Source: Mycolicibacterium tusciae (GTDB lineage Bacteria > Actinomycetota > Actinomycetes > Mycobacteriales > Mycobacteriaceae). Taken from it: a DNA stretch of 64,000 nt. The stretch's first letter is position 1, and each line of letters starts with the position of its first letter. The notes beneath the pieces are model-generated. The model ran no database searches. It was given only the letters and a program-made list of their open reading frames with translations, and was not told where the DNA came from. Below are positions 31,397-39,608 of this stretch, piece after piece. Location of the stretch: NCBI RefSeq assembly GCF_002086795.1, contig NZ_MVIM01000013.1, positions 102,180 to 166,179 of the forward strand, read 5' to 3'. The position numbers were made by a program, and so were the translations under genes.

Positions 31397-32272
31397 TTAC
31401 AGCAGATCGGTGATGGTCTTGAGCCCTGCGTCGTACAGCACCCCGGGCAGCATCCCGCCGTCGATCTCGATCGTCGTTCCGTTGACGAAATCGGCTGTGC
31501 CGGAGGCGAGGAAGACGCAGGTGCGTCCGACTTCGGCCGGCTCGCCGCCACGGCGCATCGGGACGTTGACGAAATATTCGGCCCCGGTGGGATCGTCCTT
31601 GGGCAGGACGAACGACCGGAAGTTCTCGGTGATCGTCGGTCCGAGGGCGACGCAGTTGACCCGGACCGCGGGACCCCACTCCTGAGCTAGTGAGCGGGTC
31701 ATCTGGTTCAGCCCCGCCTTCGCGGCCCCGTAGGACACCAGGGTCGGCGATCCCGCGGGATGGCCGGCTCCGCTGGACACGTTGATGATGCAACCGGTTC
31801 CGTCCTGGGTCTTCATCTGCCGGTACGCGCGAATCGCGAACCAAAGCGGGCTGATGAGATTCATCTGAACGGCGAATGCGTGAAAGAGAGCGCTGCGCTC
31901 GTAGTCGTCGTCGCTGGCCGGGGCGCCCTGGATACGCGACACCAACGCCGGAACCTCGTCGACCGACGGCGACGGTACGGTGCCACCCGCGTTGTTGACC
32001 AGGATGTCCAACCGGCCGAAGCGATCCACCACGCGCTGGACGAATGCGTCGATGGCCGTGTAATCGGCTTGGTCACAGACCATTTGGTCGGATCGCCGCG
32101 CCCAGTCGGGGTTCTCCTGCGTGCCCGGCATCGCGTCGAGCGCCGACCGCGAGCAGCCGATTACCGTGGCGCCGGCCCGCAGCAGCTCGTGCGCGATACC
32201 CACCCCGACGCCGCGGCTGGTCCCGGTGACAATGGCCACCTTGCCATCGAGTTCGCCCACCTTCGTCTCCAT
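31397..32272 (-). CDS. SDR-family oxidoreductase
   Basis: The ATG at 32272 (METKVGELDGKVAIVTG) gives 291 residues. Classical short-chain dehydrogenase features are present: VTGTSRGVGVGIAHELL for the cofactor, LDILVNNAGGTVP, and the catalytic stretch INVSSGAGHPAGSPTLVSYGAAKAGLN with Ser, Tyr and Lys. FLASGTADFVNGTTIEIDGG is the usual C-terminal motif. It should reduce or oxidise a hydroxyl or keto group, using NAD(H) or NADP(H). It heads the operon of the TetR cluster, with the operator palindrome 22 bp upstream of its start. Upstream codons to 32470 would run over the operator. Confidence 0.85.
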   Translation of the reverse strand: METKVGELDGKVAIVTGTSRGVGVGIAHELLRAGATVIGCSRSALDAMPGTQENPDWARRSDQMVCDQADYTAIDAFVQRVVDRFGRLDILVNNAGGTVPSPSVDEVPALVSRIQGAPASDDDYERSALFHAFAVQMNLISPLWFAIRAYRQMKTQDGTGCIINVSSGAGHPAGSPTLVSYGAAKAGLNQMTRSLAQEWGPAVRVNCVALGPTITENFRSFVLPKDDPTGAEYFVNVPMRRGGEPAEVGRTCVFLASGTADFVNGTTIEIDGGMLPGVLYDAGLKTITDLL

Positions 32273-32290
32273 TCCCGACTTCGACCTCGA

Positions 32291-32316
32291 AAAGACATTA
32301 CAGATGTAATGTTTTT
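32291..32316. promoter_or_regulatory. Operator palindrome of the TetR cluster
   Basis: ACATTACAGATGTAATGT (32295-32312) is a perfect 8-bp inverted repeat with a 2-bp centre, and the flanks AAAG/TTTT extend it. It lies between the divergent SDR operon and the second oxidoreductase, where a TetR repressor would cover both promoters. It is AT-rich against a GC background and stands out clearly. Confidence 0.8.
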
Positions 32317-32344
32317 GTGCAAGAGCGAGTCGAGGGAGAAGCCA

Positions 32345-33469
32345 ATGGCGCAGCAGCAATCGGACAAGAGGTACCGCGTCGCGGTGTGGGCCACCGGCGG
32401 GGTGGGGCGCTACGCCATCCGGACGATCATGGACCGGCCCAACCTTGAACTCGCCGGGGCGTGGGTGCATTCGGAGGCCAAGGACGGCCAGGATGTCGGG
32501 GTGTTGGCAGGCCTCGATCCGGTCGGCGTCACGGCCACCCGCGACGTCGATGCGCTGCTGGCCTCGGGTGTGGATTGCGTGATGTACGCCGCGCCCGCCG
32601 GCCCCCGGCCGGCGGAGGCGCTCGCCGATTTCTGCCGCATCCTGTCGTCGGGTACCAACGTCGTCACCACATCGTTGCCCGGCCTCGTCTACGAAAAGGG
32701 CTCGCTCTCAAAGCGCTTCCTCGATCCGATCCGCGAAGCGACAGCCGCCGGCCGCAGCTCGATCTTCTCGTCGGGCATCGAACCGGGCTTCGGCTGCGAC
32801 CTCTTCCCGATAGCGCTGATGACGATGTCGCACAAGGTGTATGCGGTACGCGGTATCGAGATCACGAACTACTCGGACTATCCCGTCGAGTGGGATGTCC
32901 GCGAGTTGTTCGGGTTCGGTCAGCCGCTCGACTATCAGGGCGGTTTGAAGCAGCCGGGGGTCCTGAGGTGGGGTTGGGGCGCGGCGATCACGATGGTCGC
33001 CGACGCACTCGGTGTCCAGTTCGACGAGATCCGTGAGACGTGTGAATTCCTTCCGACCCCGCGCGATCTGCACACCGCGTGCGGTCTCATCCCGGCAGGC
33101 ACGGTCGGCGCCACGTACGCCAAGTGCATCGGGGTCGTCGATGGTGAGGAGGTGGTCAGCCTCGAGCATGTCGACCGGATGGCCGACGATCTGGCACCGG
33201 ACTGGCCGACGGGTCGAACCGGAGCCACCGACGGTATCTGGCGGGTGCTCATCGACGGTGAGCCGTCGTTCGACGGTGAGTTCGAAGTGGGTCACCGCGA
33301 CGGCGAAAGCGCAAGCGACCATGGACTACTCGCCACCGGCATGCGCGCGGTCAACGCGATTCCCTGGGTGTGCGAGGCCGCGCCGGGCATTGTCGACGCG
33401 TTGCATTTGCCCCTCACCTCGGCGATCGGCGCATTGCATCCGCACCGCGACGGCGTGCCTGCGTTCTAG
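32345..33469 (+). CDS. NAD(P)H-dependent amine-dehydrogenase-like protein (DapB-like fold)
   Basis: Start at the ATG at 32345 (MAQQQSDKRYRVAVWATGG), 374 residues; the frame upstream only overlaps the divergent SDR gene. VAVWATGGVGRYAIRTIMDRPN is the Rossmann fold, and SIFSSGIEPGFGCDLFPIALMTM and IEITNYSDYPVEWDVRELFG match the other member of the family at 30304. Two paralogues flanking one SDR imply successive oxidoreductions of one compound. It is divergent from the SDR operon and should be controlled by the same palindrome. Its stop codon shares CTAG with the stop of the next minus-strand gene. Confidence 0.82.
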   Translation: MAQQQSDKRYRVAVWATGGVGRYAIRTIMDRPNLELAGAWVHSEAKDGQDVGVLAGLDPVGVTATRDVDALLASGVDCVMYAAPAGPRPAEALADFCRILSSGTNVVTTSLPGLVYEKGSLSKRFLDPIREATAAGRSSIFSSGIEPGFGCDLFPIALMTMSHKVYAVRGIEITNYSDYPVEWDVRELFGFGQPLDYQGGLKQPGVLRWGWGAAITMVADALGVQFDEIRETCEFLPTPRDLHTACGLIPAGTVGATYAKCIGVVDGEEVVSLEHVDRMADDLAPDWPTGRTGATDGIWRVLIDGEPSFDGEFEVGHRDGESASDHGLLATGMRAVNAIPWVCEAAPGIVDALHLPLTSAIGALHPHRDGVPAF

Positions 33470-33801
33470 CGTTCCAGCAGTTCGTCGAGCTTGGCCAGGA
33501 ACTCCGTCGGCCGCTGCGGTGTGAACGCCGGGTTGGTGCGCGCGCCGGCGACATCGAGGGTGACTAGCGTGGATTTGATCGGTCGCCAGACGTCCAGCGG
33601 CAGCCACCGACTGAGGCTCGAACTGCCCCACAGCCGGAACCGCTCGTTGAGGAAGCTCAGCGATTCGGCCTTGTAGCCGCGGACATCGCGCAGCAGGATG
33701 ATCTTCGAGGTGCCCGACGGGAAGTGGTAGCGGCGCAGGGTGATCGCCTCGCGGTCTAGCTGGATGAGGCCGTCGTCGTAGTACTGGTGCGGCCCTGTCA
33801 C
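33466..33801 (-). CDS. Conserved protein (Rv3819 homologue)
   Basis: The GTG at 33801 overlaps the stop of the Rieske protein gene (GTGA) and gives 111 residues, the same length I recall for M. tuberculosis Rv3819. The sequence (QYYDDGLIQLDREAITLRRY, then HFPSGTSKIILLRDVRGYKAE) looks like a small beta-rich PH-like domain. No catalytic motif or membrane segment is seen. Overlap and conserved order with the Rieske gene indicate a joint function. Confidence 0.8.
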   Translation of the reverse strand: MTGPHQYYDDGLIQLDREAITLRRYHFPSGTSKIILLRDVRGYKAESLSFLNERFRLWGSSSLSRWLPLDVWRPIKSTLVTLDVAGARTNPAFTPQRPTEFLAKLDELLER

Positions 33802-35372
33802 GACTGCGTCCCCTCGCGGGCCGAGCGCAGTTCGTGTCCCTTGGTCGTCAGGCATCGGCCGTTCTCGAGGTTCCACTGCCAACCGTGCAGGTTGCACGTC
33901 AATGTGGAGCCCTCGACCACGCCGAACTTCGACAGGTCGGCCTTCAGGTGTGGACAACGTCGTTGAATCTCCCATCCGTCCAACGTGATCGACGCGGTGT
34001 CGTCGTGCGCCTCGGCGAACCAGCCGTCGGCATAGGCGATGCGTTCGTCGGTCAGGCACTTGAAGAACGTGTAGAGGTACTCGTTGTAGCCACCCACACG
34101 CCACGCCGTGAACCTGGTGGACAGGAAGATGGTGTTGACCCAGTCGGGCTCGTTGTCCCGCAGCACCGTGCGTACGAGTTCCGGCGCGATAGCGAAGCCG
34201 TACCGGAACTTCTCGTCCGGAATCGGTTCGCGGACCGCTCGTTTCGGGAAGTCCAGCACGACGCATTCATCGTGGCCGCCACCGCGAAGGCGCAGTTCCA
34301 CCGGATAGCCGATGCCGTCGCAGATCTGGTCGCTCTGCAGCATGATCGGCTCGAAGAGCGCGCGCAGCGGCTCGAGCAACGGTTCGCCGGCAGCGGGCGC
34401 CCAGGTGGCCTTCTCCGCGGCCAGCACCGGTGCCATCCGTTCGGCGAAGTCGGCGATGTAGGCGGCCTTACCGGTGGTGAAGATGGCCTGCACCTCGTCG
34501 TCGGGTAGCGGGTGGACGAGCGAATTCATCTGTGCGCCAGCGAAATCTGCTGTCGTCCCGGGCATCATCAGCAGGCCGCCATGGTGGCCGTTGGCTTGCA
34601 TCTGGTCCAGGAACACCACCTGGTCGGGAAAGATGTTGGCGGGGTCCCCATGGTCGTCGTTGAGGTCGCGCAGCGCGGGGTCGAGGAAGCACGGCGGACC
34701 TGCAGACGGGATCACCCACGTCGCCCCGACCTGCGCGATGTATTGGCGGCACCGGTCCATCTGCCGCTGCCGCTTCTGGGTGCCGAACGCCTCCTTGGCG
34801 CGGGCGGGCATGTCGTAGACCATCGGGTACCAGATGGCCCCCGAGTACTGCAGCATGTGGACGTCGACGGCGCCGAAGTCGGCGTGCACCACGTCGAGGT
34901 CCACCGGTCGGGCGTCGTTCATGTTGAAGCAGACCGTCTCGCCGTCGTCGAGCACCAGGCCGGAGTCTCCGATGGGACCGTCCGCGGGCGCGCGCAGCGA
35001 GATGATCATCACATCGAGGTCGCCCTTGGGGCCGCTGACCCGGTGCTTGACAGAATCCGTCGTTTCGAAGAACCGGTGAAATCCGAGCTTTTCCAGTTCG
35101 CGGCGCAAATCCGGTACCGGGAAGTCGGGCAGCAGCACCACAGCGTCCTTGTTGACGTGGGCGCTCAGGTTCTTCGCGTCGAAGTGGTCGGCGTGCAGAT
35201 GCGACACGTACAGGTAGTCGCAGTCACCGAGGGCACGCCAGTCCAGCTGGCTGTTGTCGGGGAACGGGAACCACGACGCGAAGTACGCCGGGTTGACCCA
35301 CGGATCACACAAGACGCTTCCGGCGTTCGTATCTATCCGGAAGCCTGCATGTCCGACGCTGGTGACCTGCAC
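33798..35372 (-). CDS. Metallo-beta-lactamase-fold protein with C-terminal Rieske domain (Rv3818 homologue)
   Basis: A 524-residue fusion. The N-terminal part is an MBL-fold hydrolase (QVTSVGHAGFRIDTNAGSVL, DYLYVSHLHADHFDAKNL with HxHxDH). The C-terminal 90 residues form a Rieske [2Fe-2S] domain (QRRCPHLKADLSKFGVVEGS, TLTCNLHGWQWNLENGR), with a CxH and a CxxH motif to bind the cluster. This layout resembles CMP-N-acetylneuraminate monooxygenase in animals. The central section (MVYDMPARAKEAFGTQKRQR) has no assigned role. The protein is probably an iron-sulfur oxygenase or hydrolase; the substrate is not known. It is followed by the Rv3819-like gene. Confidence 0.85.
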   Translation of the reverse strand: MQVTSVGHAGFRIDTNAGSVLCDPWVNPAYFASWFPFPDNSQLDWRALGDCDYLYVSHLHADHFDAKNLSAHVNKDAVVLLPDFPVPDLRRELEKLGFHRFFETTDSVKHRVSGPKGDLDVMIISLRAPADGPIGDSGLVLDDGETVCFNMNDARPVDLDVVHADFGAVDVHMLQYSGAIWYPMVYDMPARAKEAFGTQKRQRQMDRCRQYIAQVGATWVIPSAGPPCFLDPALRDLNDDHGDPANIFPDQVVFLDQMQANGHHGGLLMMPGTTADFAGAQMNSLVHPLPDDEVQAIFTTGKAAYIADFAERMAPVLAAEKATWAPAAGEPLLEPLRALFEPIMLQSDQICDGIGYPVELRLRGGGHDECVVLDFPKRAVREPIPDEKFRYGFAIAPELVRTVLRDNEPDWVNTIFLSTRFTAWRVGGYNEYLYTFFKCLTDERIAYADGWFAEAHDDTASITLDGWEIQRRCPHLKADLSKFGVVEGSTLTCNLHGWQWNLENGRCLTTKGHELRSAREGTQS

Positions 35373-35469
35373 TGATGCCCTTTCCCGCTACCGCATGTGC
35401 GGCATCAAGACTAGCCGGACGCAAACGGGTGCCGCAGATACACGGGTTCGGTGAGACGCGTCACGCGAC

Positions 35470-35475
35470 TAGGCT
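35470..35475 (+). promoter_or_regulatory. -10 element of leaderless acyltransferase gene
   Basis: TAGGCT ends 7 nt before the GTG at 35483, which decides that start over the in-frame ATG at 35375. Confidence 0.5.
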
Positions 35476-35482
35476 GCCGTAT

Positions 35483-36256
35483 GTGGAGCCGGTTTACGGA
35501 ACAGTCATCCAACTCGCCAGGCTGCTCTGGCGCTTTCAGGGTCTGACGTTCACCGTCACCGGTGTCGAGCACCTGCCCGCCGAAGGCGGCGCGGTCATCG
35601 CCATCAACCACACCGGCTACCTGGACTTCACGTTCGCCGGCTTGCCCGCCTACCGGCAGAAGCGCGGCCGCAAGGTGCGGTTCATGGCGAAGAAGGAAGT
35701 CTTCGACAACAAGATCACGGGCCCGATCATGCGCAGCCTGCGCCACATCGAGGTGGACCGTGACAGCGGTGCCGCGTCCTTCGACGAGGCCTGCCGCAAG
35801 CTCAAGGAAGGCGAGCTGGTGGGCGTCTACCCCGAGGCCACAATCAGCCGCAGCTTCGAGATCAAGGACTTCAAGTCCGGTGCGGCGCGCATGGCGATCG
35901 CCGCCGACGTGCCGATCATCCCGCACATCGTGTGGGGCGCGCAGCGCGTCTGGACCAAGGGGCACCCCAAGAACATGCGGCGGCCCAAGGTGCCCATCGC
36001 CGTGGCGGTGGGGGAGCCGATCTATCCGACGCTGCCGCCTGCCGAACTGACCGCGCTGCTGCATTCGCGGATGCAACATCTGCTCGAACGGGTCCAGGAC
36101 GACTACGGGCCGTACCCACCGGGTGAGTTCTGGGTTCCGCACCGCCTTGGTGGCGGAGCGCCGACGCTGGCCGAGGCGAACCGGATGGACGCCGAGGAGG
36201 CTGTCCAGAAAGCGGCCCGCCGTGAACAGCGGGGTCCCGCGGGAGCGCCGGGGTAG
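35483..36256 (+). CDS. 1-acylglycerol-3-phosphate acyltransferase-like protein (Rv3816c homologue)
   Basis: The GTG at 35483 gives 257 residues, close to the 259 of Rv3816c, and aligns with the ATG of the paralogue immediately downstream. PlsC motifs are clear: VIAINHTGYLDFTFAG (HxxxxD), VGVYPEATISRSFEIKDFKSGAARMA (block III, Glu-Ala-Thr) and PIIPHIVWGAQRVW. The enzyme should acylate a lysophospholipid at the inner face of the membrane. There is one hydrophobic N-terminal stretch only. It forms an operon with the second acyltransferase and the HAD gene, with gaps of 5 and -4 bp. Confidence 0.88.
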   Translation: MEPVYGTVIQLARLLWRFQGLTFTVTGVEHLPAEGGAVIAINHTGYLDFTFAGLPAYRQKRGRKVRFMAKKEVFDNKITGPIMRSLRHIEVDRDSGAASFDEACRKLKEGELVGVYPEATISRSFEIKDFKSGAARMAIAADVPIIPHIVWGAQRVWTKGHPKNMRRPKVPIAVAVGEPIYPTLPPAELTALLHSRMQHLLERVQDDYGPYPPGEFWVPHRLGGGAPTLAEANRMDAEEAVQKAARREQRGPAGAPG

Positions 36257-36261
36257 CGCGC

Positions 36262-37023
36262 ATGGAGCCGGTTTTCCGCGCATTGGAGATTGCCGTCAGC
36301 ATGGCGAACAGGGCGATCGGGACACGGATCACCTATCTCGGGCTGGAGAACATTCCGGCCCACGGCGGCGCGGTCGTCGCGATCAACCACACCAGCTATA
36401 TCGATTGGTATCCATCTGCGCTCGCGGCCTACCAGGTTCGCCGGCGGCTGCGATTCATGATCAAATCCGAAATGCAACAGGTCAAGGTCGTCAACTTCCT
36501 GATCAAGCACTCCAAGACGATCCCGGTGGACCGCGGCGCCGGGGGCGAGGCCTACGCCGTGGCCGTCGAACGACTACGGGCCGGTGAGCTCGTCGCCGTC
36601 TACCCGGAGGCCACCATCAGCCGCAGTTTCGAGCTCAAGGAGTTCAAGTCCGGGGCCGCGCGGATGGCGCGTGACGCGCAGGTGCCGATCATCCCGATGA
36701 TCGTGTGGGGTGCGCAGCGTATGTGGACCAAGGACCACCCGCGGAACATGGGCCGCAAGAAGATTCCGATCACGGTGGCAATCGGCCCGCATGTCCAGGC
36801 CGCGGCGACGGTCGATGAAACCAGCTCCGCGATGCGGGAGGCGATGAACACGCTGCTGCACACTGTGCAGGAGAACTACCCGCGGCCACCGGGTGCCTAC
36901 TGGGTGCCGCACCGCCTCGGTGGTTCGGCGCCGACGATGGACGAAGCCAAGGCGCTCGAGGAAGCGGAGCTCGTTGAACGGGCGCGCAAACGGGCAGAGC
37001 GAGAGACGAAAAGCCGCCGGTGA
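36262..37023 (+). CDS. 1-acylglycerol-3-phosphate acyltransferase-like protein (Rv3815c homologue)
   Basis: A 253-residue paralogue of the preceding gene, with the same motifs: VVAINHTSYIDWYPSALAAY, VAVYPEATISRSFELKEFKS, VPIIPMIVWGAQRMW. The two proteins are clearly a tandem duplication with divergence in the linker and C-terminus. M. tuberculosis has three in a row (Rv3814c-Rv3816c); here two remain. Substrate specificity cannot be read from the sequence. Its stop overlaps the HAD start by 4 bp. Confidence 0.88.
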   Translation: MEPVFRALEIAVSMANRAIGTRITYLGLENIPAHGGAVVAINHTSYIDWYPSALAAYQVRRRLRFMIKSEMQQVKVVNFLIKHSKTIPVDRGAGGEAYAVAVERLRAGELVAVYPEATISRSFELKEFKSGAARMARDAQVPIIPMIVWGAQRMWTKDHPRNMGRKKIPITVAIGPHVQAAATVDETSSAMREAMNTLLHTVQENYPRPPGAYWVPHRLGGSAPTMDEAKALEEAELVERARKRAERETKSRR

Positions 37024-37841
37024 CCCTGCCCCGCCTGGTTGCCTCCGACGTGGACGGCACGCTGCTCACCGATGACGACGTCGACGCCATCTCCGACCGC
37101 ACTCGCGCCGCGGTTCTGGCGGCCGTGGACTCCGGAACCCAGTTCGTGCTGGCGACGGGACGTCCGCCGCGCTGGATCTCACCGGTCGTCGATGCCCTGG
37201 GTTTTGCGCCGATGGCGGTGTGCGCCAACGGCGCTGTGATCTACGACCCGGCAACGGATCGCATCGTGTCGGCGCGCACGCTGTCCGCTGACCTGCTCGG
37301 CGAGCTCGCCGAGATCGCGACCCGAGTCATTCCCGGCGCCGGCCTGGCCGTTGAGCGGGTGGGCCGCAGTGCACACGACGCCGCCACCCCGCAGTTCGTC
37401 AGCTCACCGGGTTACGAGCACGCGTGGCTGAACCCCGACAACACCGAGGTGTCGATCGACGACCTGCTGAGTGCGCCCGCGATCAAGCTGCTCATCCGCA
37501 AGGTGGGGGCACGCAGTGCGGACATGGCTGAGGTGTTGTCGAAACATGTTGGGCTGCAAGGCGATATCACCTATTCGACCAACAACGGGCTGATCGAGAT
37601 CATGCCGCTGGGTATCAGCAAGGCGACCGGAATCGCCGAGGTGGCAGAACCATTGGGTATCACAGCCGAAGAGGTGGTCACCTTCGGCGATATGCCCAAC
37701 GATGTGCCGATGCTGGCATGGGCCGGGCTCGGGGTCGCGATGGGCAACGCGCATCCGGAGGCGCTCGCCGCGGCCGACGAGGTCACCGCGACGAACGCCG
37801 ACGACGGGGTGGCGCGGGTGCTCGAGCGCTGGTGGTGGTGA
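37020..37841 (+). CDS. Cof-type HAD hydrolase (Rv3813c homologue)
   Basis: A 273-residue HAD phosphatase, starting at a GTG that overlaps the acyltransferase stop. VASDVDGTLLTDDD carries the nucleophile and acid Asp, QFVLATGRPPRWI is motif II, and VTFGDMPNDVPMLAWAG is the Mg-binding motif IV. The type IIB cap is present between them. Such enzymes act on sugar phosphates or cofactors. It is the last gene of the acyltransferase operon and ends one base before the convergent amidase gene's stop. Confidence 0.9.
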   Translation: MTLPRLVASDVDGTLLTDDDVDAISDRTRAAVLAAVDSGTQFVLATGRPPRWISPVVDALGFAPMAVCANGAVIYDPATDRIVSARTLSADLLGELAEIATRVIPGAGLAVERVGRSAHDAATPQFVSSPGYEHAWLNPDNTEVSIDDLLSAPAIKLLIRKVGARSADMAEVLSKHVGLQGDITYSTNNGLIEIMPLGISKATGIAEVAEPLGITAEEVVTFGDMPNDVPMLAWAGLGVAMGNAHPEALAAADEVTATNADDGVARVLERWWW

Positions 37842-37842
37842 C

Positions 37843-39471
37843 TCAGGCGGGGCTGATGGGCGGCGTGAACCGCTCCAGCTGAATCGGAGTCTTGGCGGTA
37901 TCGGCCTTGGGCAGTTCGGTGGGAACGCCGTCGATGACGCGGGTGACGGTGCCGTTCTGGCGGTCGAAGTTCAGCGTGCCGTGCTGAAAGTTCTGCACGA
38001 TCCACTGCGGCTCGTGGATTTCGCCGCTCGTCGGCAGGCCCAGTGCGCCGCGCTCGAAGCCGAGTGCGCCCCACGCCTTGTAGATCTCGCCGGTGACCGG
38101 TTCGGCCCCGCTGGTCGGCGACCAGTAGATCGCGCCGCGCTCGAAGTTCGCGTACCGAGTCGGGCCCTCCCCCGACGCCTCCGGCGACCGCGGTGCGCCG
38201 AGAGCACCGTTGGGGCCGCCCATCGACTCCCAGCGCATGAAGATCGCACCGCCGCGCAGCGTGTCCGCGAGATCGGCCGGACCCGGGGGCCTGTTGAAGC
38301 GTGCCGCGATGTCCCGGATCTGGCCCATCGCGGCATACGCAGCATTGCCCGGGCATTCGGTGATGCCGACGTCGCGATGGGTGAAGATGGTCGGCAGTGT
38401 CGGGGTGGCGCCGAACGGGAACTTGGCGAACGAGCCGCCGGCAGAGGCGAGTATCACCGTGCCCTTGGGGTTGATGCGATCGAGGCCGAGGCGCCATCCG
38501 AGCAGTCGGCCCGTGTTCTCCAACTGGATCTGTGTCGGCGCCGCCTGGTCGAAGTTGCCCAGCATCGCCACACCCCAGGTGTCGCGGTTGAAACCACCGG
38601 TGTGGGCGCCCTCGACGGGCTTGTCGACGCCGCCCGCGCGCCCTTCGAAGACCTGGCCGTACTTGTCGACCATCGCGTTGTAGGCAATGTCGCACCAGCC
38701 CAACGTGCGGGTGTGGTACTCGTAGATCGACCGGATGATGCCGGCCGAATCCGTTGGCGCGTAGTCGTTACTGCCTGCGGTGTGGTGGACGATTCCGGCT
38801 CGGATCCCCTTGTCGTACACAGGGTTTCCGCATCGCATCCCCTCGTCGGCGCCCCACCCCGCGCGGTTGATGATCTGTGGCGGCGATCCCGGCGCTGTGA
38901 CCGCCGAAGGCCGTGGCAACGTATCCACCGGCGCCTCCGGCGGGCTGATCAGCACGGCGTTGATGTTCTGGGGCAACGGCTGCTCGACGTTGGCAGGCAC
39001 GTAGCCCAGCTGGGGCCGATTGTCGGCGGGCCTGGGCGGCTTCGGCGATTGCGCCGACCGGGTGACCGCGATCTGCACGGTCGTCGTGCGGCCGACGAAG
39101 ACCGGTTCCGTGCCGTCGGGGGCGCCCGGCGTCGGGTTGTCTGGTCCGAGGCCCTCCATGGCTTCCGCCTCGTACCAGGGGCCCCAGCTGCCGTCGGGTT
39201 TCTTGGCGCGGATCCGGGCCGACGTGCCGGCGAGGTCGCCTCCCTTTTCCGAGGTCAGCGCGACCAGCGAGAAGGGGGTGGCCTGGTGGATCTCGCGAAT
39301 GGTCTCCCCGCCGCCGAGACCGGTCAGCGGCTGCTGGGCGAGCTGTGGAGCACGGGCTTGCGGGTCGTCATCGCCGACACCGGGGATTCCGTAGATCGCC
39401 ATCGGGAGAACGACTGCCGTCGCCGCAACGGCGGTGAACAGCATCGACGGCAGCGGGCGGCGATACAGCAC
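37843..39471 (-). CDS. Peptidoglycan-recognition N-acetylmuramoyl-L-alanine amidase with LGFP repeats
   Basis: A 542-residue exported protein from a GTG at 39471, homologous to Rv3811. An N-terminal hydrophobic segment (MLFTAVAATAVVLPMAIYGI) is signal or anchor. The PGRP/amidase_2 domain (about 210-360) includes NRAGWGADEGMRCGNPVYDK, AGIVHHTAGSND and IFTHRDVGITECPGNAAY, whose His and Cys bind zinc. At the C-terminus three or so LGFP repeats (GALGFERGALGLPTSGE, GALGAPRSPEASG) bind the cell envelope. It should cleave peptidoglycan stems. The gene is divergent-free: erp lies upstream on the same strand. Confidence 0.88.
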   Translation of the reverse strand: MLYRRPLPSMLFTAVAATAVVLPMAIYGIPGVGDDDPQARAPQLAQQPLTGLGGGETIREIHQATPFSLVALTSEKGGDLAGTSARIRAKKPDGSWGPWYEAEAMEGLGPDNPTPGAPDGTEPVFVGRTTTVQIAVTRSAQSPKPPRPADNRPQLGYVPANVEQPLPQNINAVLISPPEAPVDTLPRPSAVTAPGSPPQIINRAGWGADEGMRCGNPVYDKGIRAGIVHHTAGSNDYAPTDSAGIIRSIYEYHTRTLGWCDIAYNAMVDKYGQVFEGRAGGVDKPVEGAHTGGFNRDTWGVAMLGNFDQAAPTQIQLENTGRLLGWRLGLDRINPKGTVILASAGGSFAKFPFGATPTLPTIFTHRDVGITECPGNAAYAAMGQIRDIAARFNRPPGPADLADTLRGGAIFMRWESMGGPNGALGAPRSPEASGEGPTRYANFERGAIYWSPTSGAEPVTGEIYKAWGALGFERGALGLPTSGEIHEPQWIVQNFQHGTLNFDRQNGTVTRVIDGVPTELPKADTAKTPIQLERFTPPISPA

Positions 39472-39553
39472 GGACTGATGTTACGTATGTGTCAGTTGTT
39501 ACCAATGATGCGACACGCGCCAACGCGTACCAATTGGCGCCGAATCCACACGC

Positions 39554-39596
39554 AACGGCACCGCAGAGCCCGGGGGAAGGCTTCTGCGGTGCCGTT
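39554..39596 (-). terminator. Strong hairpin downstream of erp
   Basis: AACGGCACCGCAGA pairs perfectly with TCTGCGGTGCCGTT (14 bp, 39554-39567 and 39583-39596) with a GC-rich loop, 13 bp after the erp stop. The T-run is weak on either strand, as in many mycobacterial terminators. Confidence 0.65.
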
Positions 39597-39608
39597 CGGT
39601 GACAGGTC

